From Synechococcus sp. PL34863bin_39 (GTDB lineage Bacteria > Cyanobacteriota > Cyanobacteriia > PCC-6307 > Cyanobiaceae): a stretch of DNA of 5,496 nucleotides. The translations under genes were made by a program, and so were the position numbers. The first letter of the stretch is position 1; every line of letters starts with the position of its first letter. Under the pieces are notes generated by a model. The model searched no databases. It was not told the origin of the DNA and saw only the letters and a list, made by a program, of their open reading frames with translations. The stretch spans positions 1 to 5,496 of the forward strand of contig WTHL01000018.1 in the NCBI GenBank assembly GCA_011523155.1. Direction: 5' to 3'. Of the stretch, positions 1 to 5,400 are shown in pieces.

Positions 1-289
1 GGATAGGTTCGATCACCTCAGCCAGATCCTCCCGTTGACCCCGGTTGACGGCCTCAGGATTCCGTCCTCCGGACCAGTGCATCAGCCAAAGCGTTCCTGC
101 GAGGGTGATGGCCATGAACAGGCCCGCCTGCAGCCCGAGTGGCCATGAACCGAGCGCGGTGAGAACCGACACCACCAGCGCTGCAAGGGCTGCGAAGATC
201 AGGCCATCGAAGCTGGGTTGCGCGAGTTCAAGGACCAGCAACACGGCGGCCACCAGCAGCCAGATCAGGGGAACCCAGAACGCAGCCAT
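1..289 (-). CDS. NfeD-like membrane protein, partial (3' end beyond window)
   Basis: Reading leftward from an ATG at 289, an open frame with no stop continues to the window edge and gives 96 residues. It begins MAAFWVPLIWLLVAAVLLVL and has three closely packed hydrophobic segments (about residues 4-21, 28-46 and 50-70), then a polar stretch starting HWSGGRNPEAVN. A conserved-looking ELAQPSFDG turn follows the first segment. This layout matches the N-terminus of short NfeD-family proteins (the E. coli YbbK type), which carry a soluble OB-fold domain after the helices; here that domain lies mostly outside the window. NfeD proteins are known partners of SPFH/stomatin proteins in membrane microdomains, and the SPFH gene next door, divergent, supports the call. 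No clear ribosome binding site is seen; a GTG immediately before the ATG is an alternative start. Family inferred from pattern recognition, not a search. Confidence 0.75.
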   Translation of the reverse strand, partial: MAAFWVPLIWLLVAAVLLVLELAQPSFDGLIFAALAALVVSVLTALGSWPLGLQAGLFMAITLAGTLWLMHWSGGRNPEAVNRGQREDLAEVIEPI

Positions 290-348
290 CACCAATGGGC
301 AGGGAGATGGTCCCACTTTGCTGGCGATGTCGCTCTGTGGGGATCCGG

Positions 349-377
349 TTGTTTGCGATGCGCACCATCCGTAGGGT
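349..377 (+). promoter_or_regulatory. Candidate promoter for the SPFH gene
   Basis: A TTGTTT (349-354) and a TAGGGT (372-377) are separated by 17 bp, as expected for a sigma-70 -35/-10 pair. The -10 fits the loose TANNNT pattern, while the -35 matches consensus at only three of six positions. Transcription would start near 384, leaving a leader of about 15 nt before the GTG at 399. Prediction only. Confidence 0.35.
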
Positions 378-398
378 CAGCGCAGATGTCACTGAGCC

Positions 399-1319
399 GT
401 GGAAGCGATTCTCAGCCTGCCTGCCCTGGTTCTGCTCGCCGTGCTGGGGACAGGCAGCGTCAAGGTCACGAGCGGCGGCCGCTCCCGCCTGGTGGAACGG
501 CTGGGGAAATTTGATCGCGAGCTCCAGCCCGGTCTGTCTCTCGTGCTCCCTGTTGTGGAGAAGGTGGTGAGCCACGAATCTCTCAAGGAACGGGTTCTCG
601 ACATCCCCCCACAGCAATGCATCACCCGTGACAACGTGTCGATCGAGGTGGATGCGGTCGTCTATTGGCAATTGCTGGAGCACTCCCGCGCTTACTACGC
701 CGTTGACAACCTTCAGGCCGCGATGGTGAATCTGGTGCTGACCCAGATCCGTGCGGAAATGGGCAAGCTCGATCTGGATCAGACCTTCACCACCCGCAGT
801 GAGGTGAATGAACTGCTTCTGCGGGAGCTCGATCAGGCCACGGATCCATGGGGCGTCAAGGTCACCCGCGTCGAGATGCGTGACATTGTCCCTTCGGCCG
901 GCGTGCAGCAGGCGATGGAACAGCAGATGACGGCAGAACGGGAAAAGCGCGCTGCAATCCTGCGATCGGAGGGTGAAAAGGAAGCCCAGCTGAATGAGGC
1001 TCGTGGACGGGCTGAGGCCCTGGTGCTGGATGCAAAAGCCCAGAAGGAAGCCTTGCTGCTCGAGGCAGAAGCGCAGTCCAAGCAGCAGGAGGTGCTGGCT
1101 GAAGCCAAGGCGAAGTCTGCCTTGCTCATGGCAGAGGCCCTTGACACCAATCCCAGATCCGCCGAAGCGATGCGCTTGATGCTTGCGAAGGACTGGATGG
1201 CCATGGGTGAGCAATTCGCCGATGCCCGTGGGGGCAGTGTGCTGATGGTCGATCCACAGTCGCCGGCTGCACTCCTGACGGCCCTGAAGCAGTTTCAGGC
1301 CCCGGAGTCGAACCGGTGA
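399..1319 (+). CDS. SPFH / Band 7 (stomatin- or paraslipin-like) membrane protein
   Basis: A 306-residue protein that probably assembles as a membrane-anchored oligomeric scaffold. An N-terminal hydrophobic anchor (about residues 4-17) is followed by an SPFH/Band 7 domain (about 22-175) with typical stretches: VERLGKF, the hairpin-like LQPGLSLVLPVVEKV, the strand DNVSIEVDAVVYW, and MRDIVPSAGVQQAMEQQ. A long alanine/glutamate/lysine-rich coiled coil spans about 175-248 and a short tail follows. Length and order fit bacterial stomatin/paraslipin proteins (about 300 residues), such as E. coli QmcA. The start is the GTG at 399, because an in-frame TGA lies at 393-395 and no upstream start exists. 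The stop overlaps the next gene by one base, so the two are probably co-translated. Divergent from the NfeD-like gene, its likely physical partner. A role in membrane organisation or protein quality control is inferred from the family. Confidence 0.93.
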   Translation: MEAILSLPALVLLAVLGTGSVKVTSGGRSRLVERLGKFDRELQPGLSLVLPVVEKVVSHESLKERVLDIPPQQCITRDNVSIEVDAVVYWQLLEHSRAYYAVDNLQAAMVNLVLTQIRAEMGKLDLDQTFTTRSEVNELLLRELDQATDPWGVKVTRVEMRDIVPSAGVQQAMEQQMTAEREKRAAILRSEGEKEAQLNEARGRAEALVLDAKAQKEALLLEAEAQSKQQEVLAEAKAKSALLMAEALDTNPRSAEAMRLMLAKDWMAMGEQFADARGGSVLMVDPQSPAALLTALKQFQAPESNR

Positions 1320-1783
1320 TGGGCCGTAAAACCATTTATCTCGCCTCACCGCTCGGTTTCTCAGCCGAGAGTCGGACCGTGTTGTTGCCCCGTTTCGTCG
1401 ATGCGCTGGAACAGTTGGGCCTCAGCGTCCTCGAACCTTTCGGACGCAACAGCGACATTGACCTGACCCGATCGGATTGGGCCCATGGCGTGGCACAGCA
1501 ATGTCTTCGGGATGTGCGCGACGCCGATGCTGTCTTCGCCGTGGTCAACGGCGCGCCGCCCGATGAGGGCGTGATGGTGGAGATCGGGGCAGCCTTTGCG
1601 CTGGCCAAGCCCGTGTTCCTGTTTCGTGACGATTTCAGGCGCTGCTCCGACTCGGATCGTTATCCGCTCAATCTGATGGTGTTCGCAGGCCTGCCAAAGG
1701 AAGGATGGCAGGCCTACATGCACGATTCGATCGCGTCGATCTCCGATCCGGACAAGGCTCTGGCCCGCTGGGTGCAGGCCTGA
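1319..1783 (+). CDS. Nucleoside 2-deoxyribosyltransferase family protein
   Basis: A 154-residue cytosolic protein. The start KTIYLASPLGFS has the first strand and small-residue loop of the family; DADAVFAVVNG (about 68-78) precedes PPDEGVMVEIGAAFALAKPV (about 80-98). Glu88 in VEIG is in the position of the catalytic nucleophile of nucleoside 2-deoxyribosyltransferases, and Asp82 is in the usual acidic loop before it. The C-terminus has YPLNLMVFAGLP. Known members move 2-deoxyribose between bases, or hydrolyse nucleotide N-glycosidic bonds, and serve in nucleoside salvage or pool cleaning; which substrate applies here cannot be told. The ATG at 1319 lies in TGATG with the SPFH stop, so translational coupling is likely; a GTG at 1316 is an alternative start. 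Length is normal for the family. Confidence 0.88.
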   Translation: MGRKTIYLASPLGFSAESRTVLLPRFVDALEQLGLSVLEPFGRNSDIDLTRSDWAHGVAQQCLRDVRDADAVFAVVNGAPPDEGVMVEIGAAFALAKPVFLFRDDFRRCSDSDRYPLNLMVFAGLPKEGWQAYMHDSIASISDPDKALARWVQA

Positions 1784-1786
1784 GTC

Positions 1787-1799
1787 CGTCGAACCGACG
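1787..1799. other. Short inverted repeat between convergent genes
   Basis: CGTCG-AAC-CGACG forms a 5-bp stem with a 3-nt loop in the 27-nt gap between the deoxyribosyltransferase and MAPEG stops. There is no T-tract on either strand. It is at most a weak terminator and may be chance. Confidence 0.2.
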
Positions 1800-1810
1800 C
1801 CCGTTCTGGC

Positions 1811-2266
1811 TCAGCCTCCCTGCAGCAGCGCCCTGAGGCTCTCGATGTACAGCACTCCCGTGCAGAGCAGGGCTGACGCCCAGCAGAGCCCCCGCAGCGG
1901 AGGCACGTTGCCGACGTAGGCACCGATGTAGATCAGGCGCAGCACCGGCTGGAGGAGTGCAGCGGCTGCTGCAACTCCGGAGAGAGCACCGGTCTGAAGT
2001 GCGGCGATCACCGCGATCAGTGCAGCCGGTGCATGGAGGGAGAAGGCTTCGAAGCTGTTCTGGTGAGCCCAGCTTGCGCGTTTGCCCCAGGCGGGCAATC
2101 TCTCGAACATGGCCCGCGGAGCTCCCATGTCCGCCATGGTGAAGTCAGCCTGCGAGCGGGCTGCGCCGAGGGGCACGATGCTCATGATCACAACCCCGCC
2201 CGCCAGGACCAGGGACCAAACAAAGGGAGCGGCCGGAGTTGCCGTGAACGCTGTGATGAGATCCAT
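1811..2266 (-). CDS. MAPEG family membrane protein
   Basis: A 151-residue integral membrane protein with about four hydrophobic segments (about residues 15-34, 76-92, 96-113 and 127-147). The polar loop RASWAHQNSFEAFSLHAP (63-80) matches the MAPEG signature in which an Arg, His/Asn and Glu cluster at the glutathione/lipid site. RLIYIGAYVGNVPPLRGL (110-127) matches the second conserved block of the family. MAPEG proteins include eukaryotic microsomal glutathione S-transferases and leukotriene synthases; bacterial members of this small class are mostly uncharacterised, so the substrate is unknown. The ATG at 2266 was chosen; a TTG three codons further up (2275) is also open, and neither has a clear ribosome binding site. 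It stands alone, convergent with the gene to its left and divergent from yajQ. Confidence 0.85.
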   Translation of the reverse strand: MDLITAFTATPAAPFVWSLVLAGGVVIMSIVPLGAARSQADFTMADMGAPRAMFERLPAWGKRASWAHQNSFEAFSLHAPAALIAVIAALQTGALSGVAAAAALLQPVLRLIYIGAYVGNVPPLRGLCWASALLCTGVLYIESLRALLQGG

Positions 2267-2339
2267 CGGAGCCAATGATGTGTGTCCATTGAACGCAACG
2301 CCGTCATCCGCTGTGGATTCCCATGGGCGCTTTCCGTTG

Positions 2340-2366
2340 CCGTCACCACCGATAGGGTGGTGACGG
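2340..2366. promoter_or_regulatory. Perfect 11-bp inverted repeat upstream of yajQ-family gene
   Basis: CCGTCACCACC, a 5-nt loop GATAG, then GGTGGTGACGG gives an uninterrupted 11-bp stem ending 19 nt before the yajQ ATG. No T-tract follows on either strand, so it is not a standard intrinsic terminator. A TAGGGT (2353-2358) that could serve as a -10 box lies across the loop and right arm, so the repeat may be an operator over the promoter. If transcription starts further upstream, it would instead be a stable leader hairpin. The repeat is certain; the role is inferred. Confidence 0.6.
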
Positions 2367-2385
2367 ATTCAATGACAACACCGTT

Positions 2386-2883
2386 ATGGCCAGCACCTAC
2401 TCCTTCGACGTGGTGTCGGACTTCGATCGTCAGGAGTTGGTGAACACGCTGGATCAGGTTCGCCGTGATGTGGGGAACCGCTACGACCTCAAGGACTCCG
2501 GCACCGAGATCGAGCTGGAGGAAACCGAGGTTGTGATCACCACGGCCAGTGACATGACGCTGCAGGCTGTCGAGGATGTCTTGCGGGCCAAGGCCACCAA
2601 GCGGAATCTGTCCCTGAAGATCTTTGACTTTCAGCCCGCCGAAGCGGTCGGCGGCAACCGGGTCAAACAGGTCGTGAAACTGCGTAAAGGGCTCAGTCAG
2701 GAGCTTGCCAAGAAGCTCAGCAAGAGCGTGCGGGATGACCTGAAAAAGGTGACAGTCGCCATCCATGGTGAAAGTCTTCGCATCACCGGCAAGAGCAAAG
2801 ACGATCTTCAGCAGGCGATTCAACTCCTCAAGTCCAAGGAGGATGAGCTTGAGGTGCCCCTCCAGTTTGAGAATTACCGCTGA
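2386..2883 (+). CDS. yajQ: YajQ family nucleotide-binding protein (UPF0234)
   Basis: A 165-residue soluble protein matching the YajQ/UPF0234 family (usually about 160-165 residues) along its whole length. Landmarks are the start YSFDVVSDFDRQELVNTLDQ, then RRDVGNRYDLKDSGTEIELE, the central VKQVVKLRKGLSQELAKKL, AIHGESLRITGKSKDDLQQA, and the characteristic end VPLQFENYR. The family fold is two ferredoxin-like halves. Members bind nucleotides and nucleic acid, and some (Xanthomonas, Pseudomonas) were shown to bind cyclic di-GMP and act as effectors; whether that holds in a picocyanobacterium is not known. The ATG at 2386 agrees with the family N-terminus; no Shine-Dalgarno is evident. It is monocistronic, with an inverted repeat just upstream, and converges on the peptidase gene 22 nt downstream. 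Confidence 0.95.
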   Translation: MASTYSFDVVSDFDRQELVNTLDQVRRDVGNRYDLKDSGTEIELEETEVVITTASDMTLQAVEDVLRAKATKRNLSLKIFDFQPAEAVGGNRVKQVVKLRKGLSQELAKKLSKSVRDDLKKVTVAIHGESLRITGKSKDDLQQAIQLLKSKEDELEVPLQFENYR

Positions 2884-2884
2884 T

Positions 2885-2896
2885 CGCTGATCAGCG
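2885..2896. repeat. 12-bp perfect palindrome between convergent stops
   Basis: CGCTGATCAGCG is its own reverse complement and lies directly after the yajQ stop, within the 22-nt gap before the convergent peptidase stop. As RNA it would form only a 4-bp stem with a 4-nt loop and has no T-tract, so a terminator role is doubtful. An 8-bp direct repeat, CAGCGGCT, occurs at 2892-2899 and 2919-2926. Confidence 0.35.
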
Positions 2897-2905
2897 GCTG
2901 TGCCA

Positions 2906-3763
2906 TCACCCCCTAGCGCAGCGGCTCTTGAGCAGCGATGCCACCAGGTGGCTTTCGTTCTGCAGGGCGTAGGCCTCGAACTCCAGTTGCTTCTGGATCG
3001 GAGAGAGCGATGCGGTCGCCCTTTCGATCTGCTCCTGATTGATCGGGTGCCGCCCGAAGAACTTGGCGATCGCTGTCTCACTGAAGCCACCCTGTTGCCT
3101 CAGATGAGCGGCGATCGAGGCTGAGTGGGTGTTGGCCAGGCCGCCCAGGCAGTCCTGGGTCACATGCACCGCTTCGTGGGTCACAACTTTTTCGAGCAAC
3201 TTTGGCTGCTGGTCGAGAGCCTTGACCAGACAGAGTCGCTGGGCCGCGAAGTTATAGGCGGCGAGCTGGCGGCCGGGGCCACAACGCTCCAGCCGATCCA
3301 CCTTGATGCCGGTGGCTTTGATCAGCGCCAGCAGTGCAGGTTCCCTGGATGGGCTGCGGCCGTCTTCGGGCAGCGCTTTCGCGAACCGGTTGAATCGTCT
3401 CAGGTTCGAGAGCGGTTCCATCTCGAAATGAAGGTGGGTCCCACTTGACCACGTGCCGGTGTTGCCGCAGAGGCCGATGACGTCTCCTTGCTTGTAGCTG
3501 CCTCGTCCGGCAGCTTTCTGCAGATGGCTGTAACGCGATTTGAGGTTGCCTTCACCCTGCAGTGTGAAGGTCCATCCCATGCGGCTGTTCCAGGAGGAGC
3601 TGCCACGTCCGTCATGGGCTGCACGCACGGATGCCCCTTTCCGGCAGGCGATGTCGATGGCCGGGTGTTCGGGATTCACCGATTGGGTCACGGGGCCGGA
3701 GACGGGGGTCAGCAGGATGGCAGCGAGAGCGAGCAACAGGCCTCCATGGAAATGTGGAGACAA
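2906..3763 (-). CDS. Exported M23/LytM metallopeptidase with C-terminal HExxH zincin-like domain
   Basis: From a TTG at 3763, the protein has 285 residues. Residues about 7-24 (GGLLLALAAILLTPVSG) form a signal peptide or membrane anchor. An M23/LytM domain follows (about 25-120): HPAID gives the HxxxD zinc pair (His33, Asp37), SRYSHL holds His80, and THLHFE gives HxH (His110, His112), so all metal and catalytic residues are present. The second half (about 155-285) contains THEAVHVTQDC, an HExxH motif (His196, Glu197, His200), and a later EFEAYAL (261-267) whose acidic residues could be the third ligand of a gluzincin-like site. M23 enzymes cut peptidoglycan crosslinks or glycine-rich peptides in the envelope; the target of the second site is unknown. 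Six cysteines fit an exported protein. The start is uncertain: no ribosome binding site is seen, and the frame stays open to an ATG at 4021, which would overlap the divergent gene. M23 identity firm, second domain inferred. Confidence 0.85.
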   Translation of the reverse strand: MSPHFHGGLLLALAAILLTPVSGPVTQSVNPEHPAIDIACRKGASVRAAHDGRGSSSWNSRMGWTFTLQGEGNLKSRYSHLQKAAGRGSYKQGDVIGLCGNTGTWSSGTHLHFEMEPLSNLRRFNRFAKALPEDGRSPSREPALLALIKATGIKVDRLERCGPGRQLAAYNFAAQRLCLVKALDQQPKLLEKVVTHEAVHVTQDCLGGLANTHSASIAAHLRQQGGFSETAIAKFFGRHPINQEQIERATASLSPIQKQLEFEAYALQNESHLVASLLKSRCARG

Positions 3764-3916
3764 TCTTAAGGTACGACGCCTGAGACTCGGCCTGTGTCTA
3801 TGACGTGTGCCGGCTTTCCTTAGCCGTTCAAAAACTAAAAAAAAGGTTGATTGGATCGCAGCTGTCTCAGTGGCTCTGGCTATCTCCCTGGATGAACCTC
3901 CGAGTGTTCTCTTCCA
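3764..3916. other. Divergent intergenic region with A-tracts
   Basis: This 153-bp region separates the divergent peptidase and DUF1400-like genes and should hold promoters for both. It contains an A5-CT-A8 block (3830-3844), conspicuous in GC-rich surroundings, which could be an UP-like or bent-DNA element for the rightward gene. TTGATT and TTGGAT follow directly (3847-3856), but no convincing -10 at normal spacing was found. On the other strand, TTGAAC (3831-3826) resembles a -35, again without a well-placed -10. Confidence 0.4.
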
Positions 3917-4609
3917 ATGCGTAAGGCTCTTCCTCTCGCTGGCGCCGCTGCCCTTCTCGCAGCTGTCTCCCTCCCCGCTCTGGCAAACGTTGATTTCGCG
4001 ACGCCTGCCATTGACGGTCATCCCCGTCCCGCTTCCTGGGGCCAGGAGTTTGAGCGTGATGTTCCCGAGGTCGGCAGCAAGCGTCTGACAGCCCGTGCCG
4101 TCACCTATGGCTTTGTTCGCAGCAACACCCTGCTCCCCCTGGGTGGCAAGAAGCCCGTGGACAACCCCGTTCCACCCGATCTGACCAACCTGTCCGGTTG
4201 GACGCAGGACGAACTTGAGTCCGGACTCCAGCAGGAGTACGACGTTGACGTGGCGGCCGTTGCCAACTTCCTGTACTCCGATGAAGGCATTGCTTTCCTC
4301 AAGGAGAGCATCCAGGAGAACAACTACACGCCTTACTACAGCCAGGACAACAGCCTGCAGTCGGTGCGCAGCGCGATCATTCTCGACTCCGCCGACGGCA
4401 AGCTGTCGAGCTACGGGATGATGGCGTTCCTGCCTGTTGACCAGCGCCTTCAGGGTTCGATGAAGGTCTGCGATGCGCAGAATCTGGCGAACGAACAGCA
4501 GGAGACCTCGCTGCTGAGCTGGTACATGAACACCCCAGCCTGCATCCAGGCCTACACCGCGCTGCCTGAAGAGGCACCTGCAGCCCAGCCTGTGCGTGGC
4601 CTCTGGTGA
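3917..4609 (+). CDS. Exported DUF1400-like protein, free-standing
   Basis: A 230-residue protein with a clear signal peptide: MRK, a hydrophobic core to about residue 20, and an ALA cleavage site (cut after 23). The mature part contains DLTNLSGWTQDELESGLQQE, YDVDVAAVANFLYSDEGIAFLK and then SVRSAIILDSADG and MMAFLP (about 88-173). This order resembles the cyanobacterial DUF1400 region (VDP..VSQFLYTPLGE, then ALRAALILAAAD.EG and FLP/FPT), which normally precedes an alpha/beta hydrolase; no hydrolase domain or GxSxG motif is present here. Two cysteines (185 and 209) could form a disulfide in the periplasm. The tail is rich in Ala/Pro and ends in RGLW. The function is unknown; DUF1400 assignment is from memory of the motif pattern. 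Transcribed alone and ended by the terminator at 4636. The ATG at 3917 is chosen because it gives an ideal signal peptide. Confidence 0.85.
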   Translation: MRKALPLAGAAALLAAVSLPALANVDFATPAIDGHPRPASWGQEFERDVPEVGSKRLTARAVTYGFVRSNTLLPLGGKKPVDNPVPPDLTNLSGWTQDELESGLQQEYDVDVAAVANFLYSDEGIAFLKESIQENNYTPYYSQDNSLQSVRSAIILDSADGKLSSYGMMAFLPVDQRLQGSMKVCDAQNLANEQQETSLLSWYMNTPACIQAYTALPEEAPAAQPVRGLW

Positions 4610-4635
4610 TCGCTGACGTGTGATCGCAACGGTTC

Positions 4636-4659
4636 AAGGCAGCTGCGGCTGCCTTTTTT
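4636..4659 (+). terminator. Intrinsic terminator after the DUF1400-like gene
   Basis: AAGGCAGC, loop TGCG, then GCTGCCTT makes a perfect 8-bp GC-rich stem, with a run of six T (4654-4659) overlapping the end of the stem. It starts 26 nt after the stop at 4609. The T-tract touches the stop codon of the convergent leftward gene, whose transcript would read into the same hairpin but without a following T-run. Confidence 0.9.
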
Positions 4660-5075
4660 CATGTCTTGTTGCAGCGGGACTCGCCGCCGTCTGGTCTGAG
4701 GTCCCTGGGCGTTGGCGACAACGTGCAAGGGCCGGCGACGAAGAGAAACTGCACCAGCGACTGGTCGGCCTCTTTCGGCATCTGCACGCAACCCATGCCA
4801 TAACCCTGTCGCAGGCTCCGCCAGGCGCTACCCCAGTCCACATGGGCTCTGAGGAATTCAGGTGAGAGTGCAAAGGTCCGACCCCGGAACTGAGGGTTCA
4901 GGTGACTCCAGATGAAGGCCTCGATCGCCTGAATGCGACTCGGTGCTTCGATGAACGCCAGGATTTCCGTGGCGGTGAGGTCATAGCGCTCATCGTTCAG
5001 GCGCGCCAGCACGAGGCCGATGTTGATCTCCGGCATCCCCATCGTCAGAAGTTGATCGGCGAGAGGCTTGCTCAT
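4659..5075 (-). CDS. Hypothetical protein, second gene of a two-gene unit
   Basis: A 138-residue protein starting MSKPLADQLLTMGMPEINIG. I do not recognise the family. The sequence looks soluble, without signal peptide or long hydrophobic helix. The first half (about 1-60) appears helical, with an acidic/hydrophobic pattern (LVLARLNDERYDLTATEILA), and has several tryptophans later (W56, W81, W85). The last 25 residues are rich in Pro, Arg and Gly and probably disordered. The ATG at 5075 overlaps the upstream gene's stop in an ATGA, which decides this start over an upstream in-frame start at 5150 and implies translational coupling. The stop lies at the T-tract of the convergent terminator. Coding status rests on the coupling and the protein-like composition. 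Confidence 0.7.
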   Translation of the reverse strand: MSKPLADQLLTMGMPEINIGLVLARLNDERYDLTATEILAFIEAPSRIQAIEAFIWSHLNPQFRGRTFALSPEFLRAHVDWGSAWRSLRQGYGMGCVQMPKEADQSLVQFLFVAGPCTLSPTPRDLRPDGGESRCNKT

Positions 5076-5335
5076 GGATCCAGGCCGTTGGCGATGCTGC
5101 GTCTGCCATCGATGATCCGGGCCAGCTCGAGAACGTATCCCGCCGTGCACCAGCGCCCGTGACTGCGAGATCTGTTCTCTGGGTCCGAACGAATTTCCGC
5201 GGTTTCCGCCATCAGCAGATCCAGCTCCTCAGACGACAGCTCATAGAGATCCCTGAGTTCCACCTCGCGGCCGAGCAGATGACTGCGGAACCATTTGCGC
5301 ATCGTCTGTTCCTGGGCGGGGATCTCAGGCGCCAT
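5072..5335 (-). CDS. Small hypothetical protein, first gene of a two-gene unit
   Basis: An 87-residue soluble protein from the ATG at 5335. It has a basic MRKWFRSHLLGREVELRDL (about 12-30), an acidic helix LSSEELDLLMAETAEIRSDP (33-52) and a conserved-looking RSRSHGRWCTAGYVLELARIIDGRRS (55-80). The alternation of charged helices suggests a small helical protein; I do not recognise a family and no catalytic motif is evident. The ATG at 5302 (starting MRKWF) has a better ribosome-binding sequence (AGGA about 8 nt upstream) and may be the true start, giving 76 residues; a TTG at 5401 is less likely because it would abut the divergent gene. The stop overlaps the start of the next gene (ATGA), indicating one operon. 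Confidence 0.7.
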   Translation of the reverse strand: MAPEIPAQEQTMRKWFRSHLLGREVELRDLYELSSEELDLLMAETAEIRSDPENRSRSHGRWCTAGYVLELARIIDGRRSIANGLDP

Positions 5336-5373
5336 CGTCTCTCTGGCGAAGGGATGGTGGGAATAGCGAATGG

Positions 5374-5379
5374 TAAGCT
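5374..5379 (+). promoter_or_regulatory. Possible -10 box for the gene starting at 5401
   Basis: TAAGCT fits TANNNT and lies 27 nt before the ATG at 5401, the same distance as the TAGGGT before the SPFH gene. No recognisable -35 is present at 16-18 bp. Weak prediction. Confidence 0.2.
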
Positions 5380-5400
5380 GCCGAAATTGCCTGGATTTCA

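Noticed and set aside
228..1349. Long leftward open frame (373 codons) opposite the SPFH gene
   Set aside because: It is antisense to a gene with unmistakable family motifs. Its translation is rich in His, Arg and Leu with no domain-like order, as expected from the complement of a GC-rich coding strand, and it also collides with the NfeD-like gene.
2340..2366. Inverted repeat read as an intrinsic terminator for an upstream gene
   Set aside because: No T-tract follows on either strand, and no gene points towards it from the left; the neighbouring MAPEG gene is transcribed away from it.
3066..3073. HIP1 palindrome GCGATCGC
   Set aside because: Only one copy was found in the window, inside a coding region. 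It is not over-represented as in many freshwater cyanobacteria, so it is taken as chance.
3764..4021. Upstream extension of the peptidase frame to an ATG at 4021
   Set aside because: The extension is Arg/Ser/Glu-rich, crosses the A-tract region, overlaps the start of the divergent DUF1400-like gene, and would bury the signal peptide about 90 residues inside the protein.
4620..4865. Rightward open frame after the terminator
   Set aside because: It starts before the terminator hairpin, overlaps the leftward hypothetical gene throughout and has no ribosome binding site or recognisable motif; judged a shadow frame.
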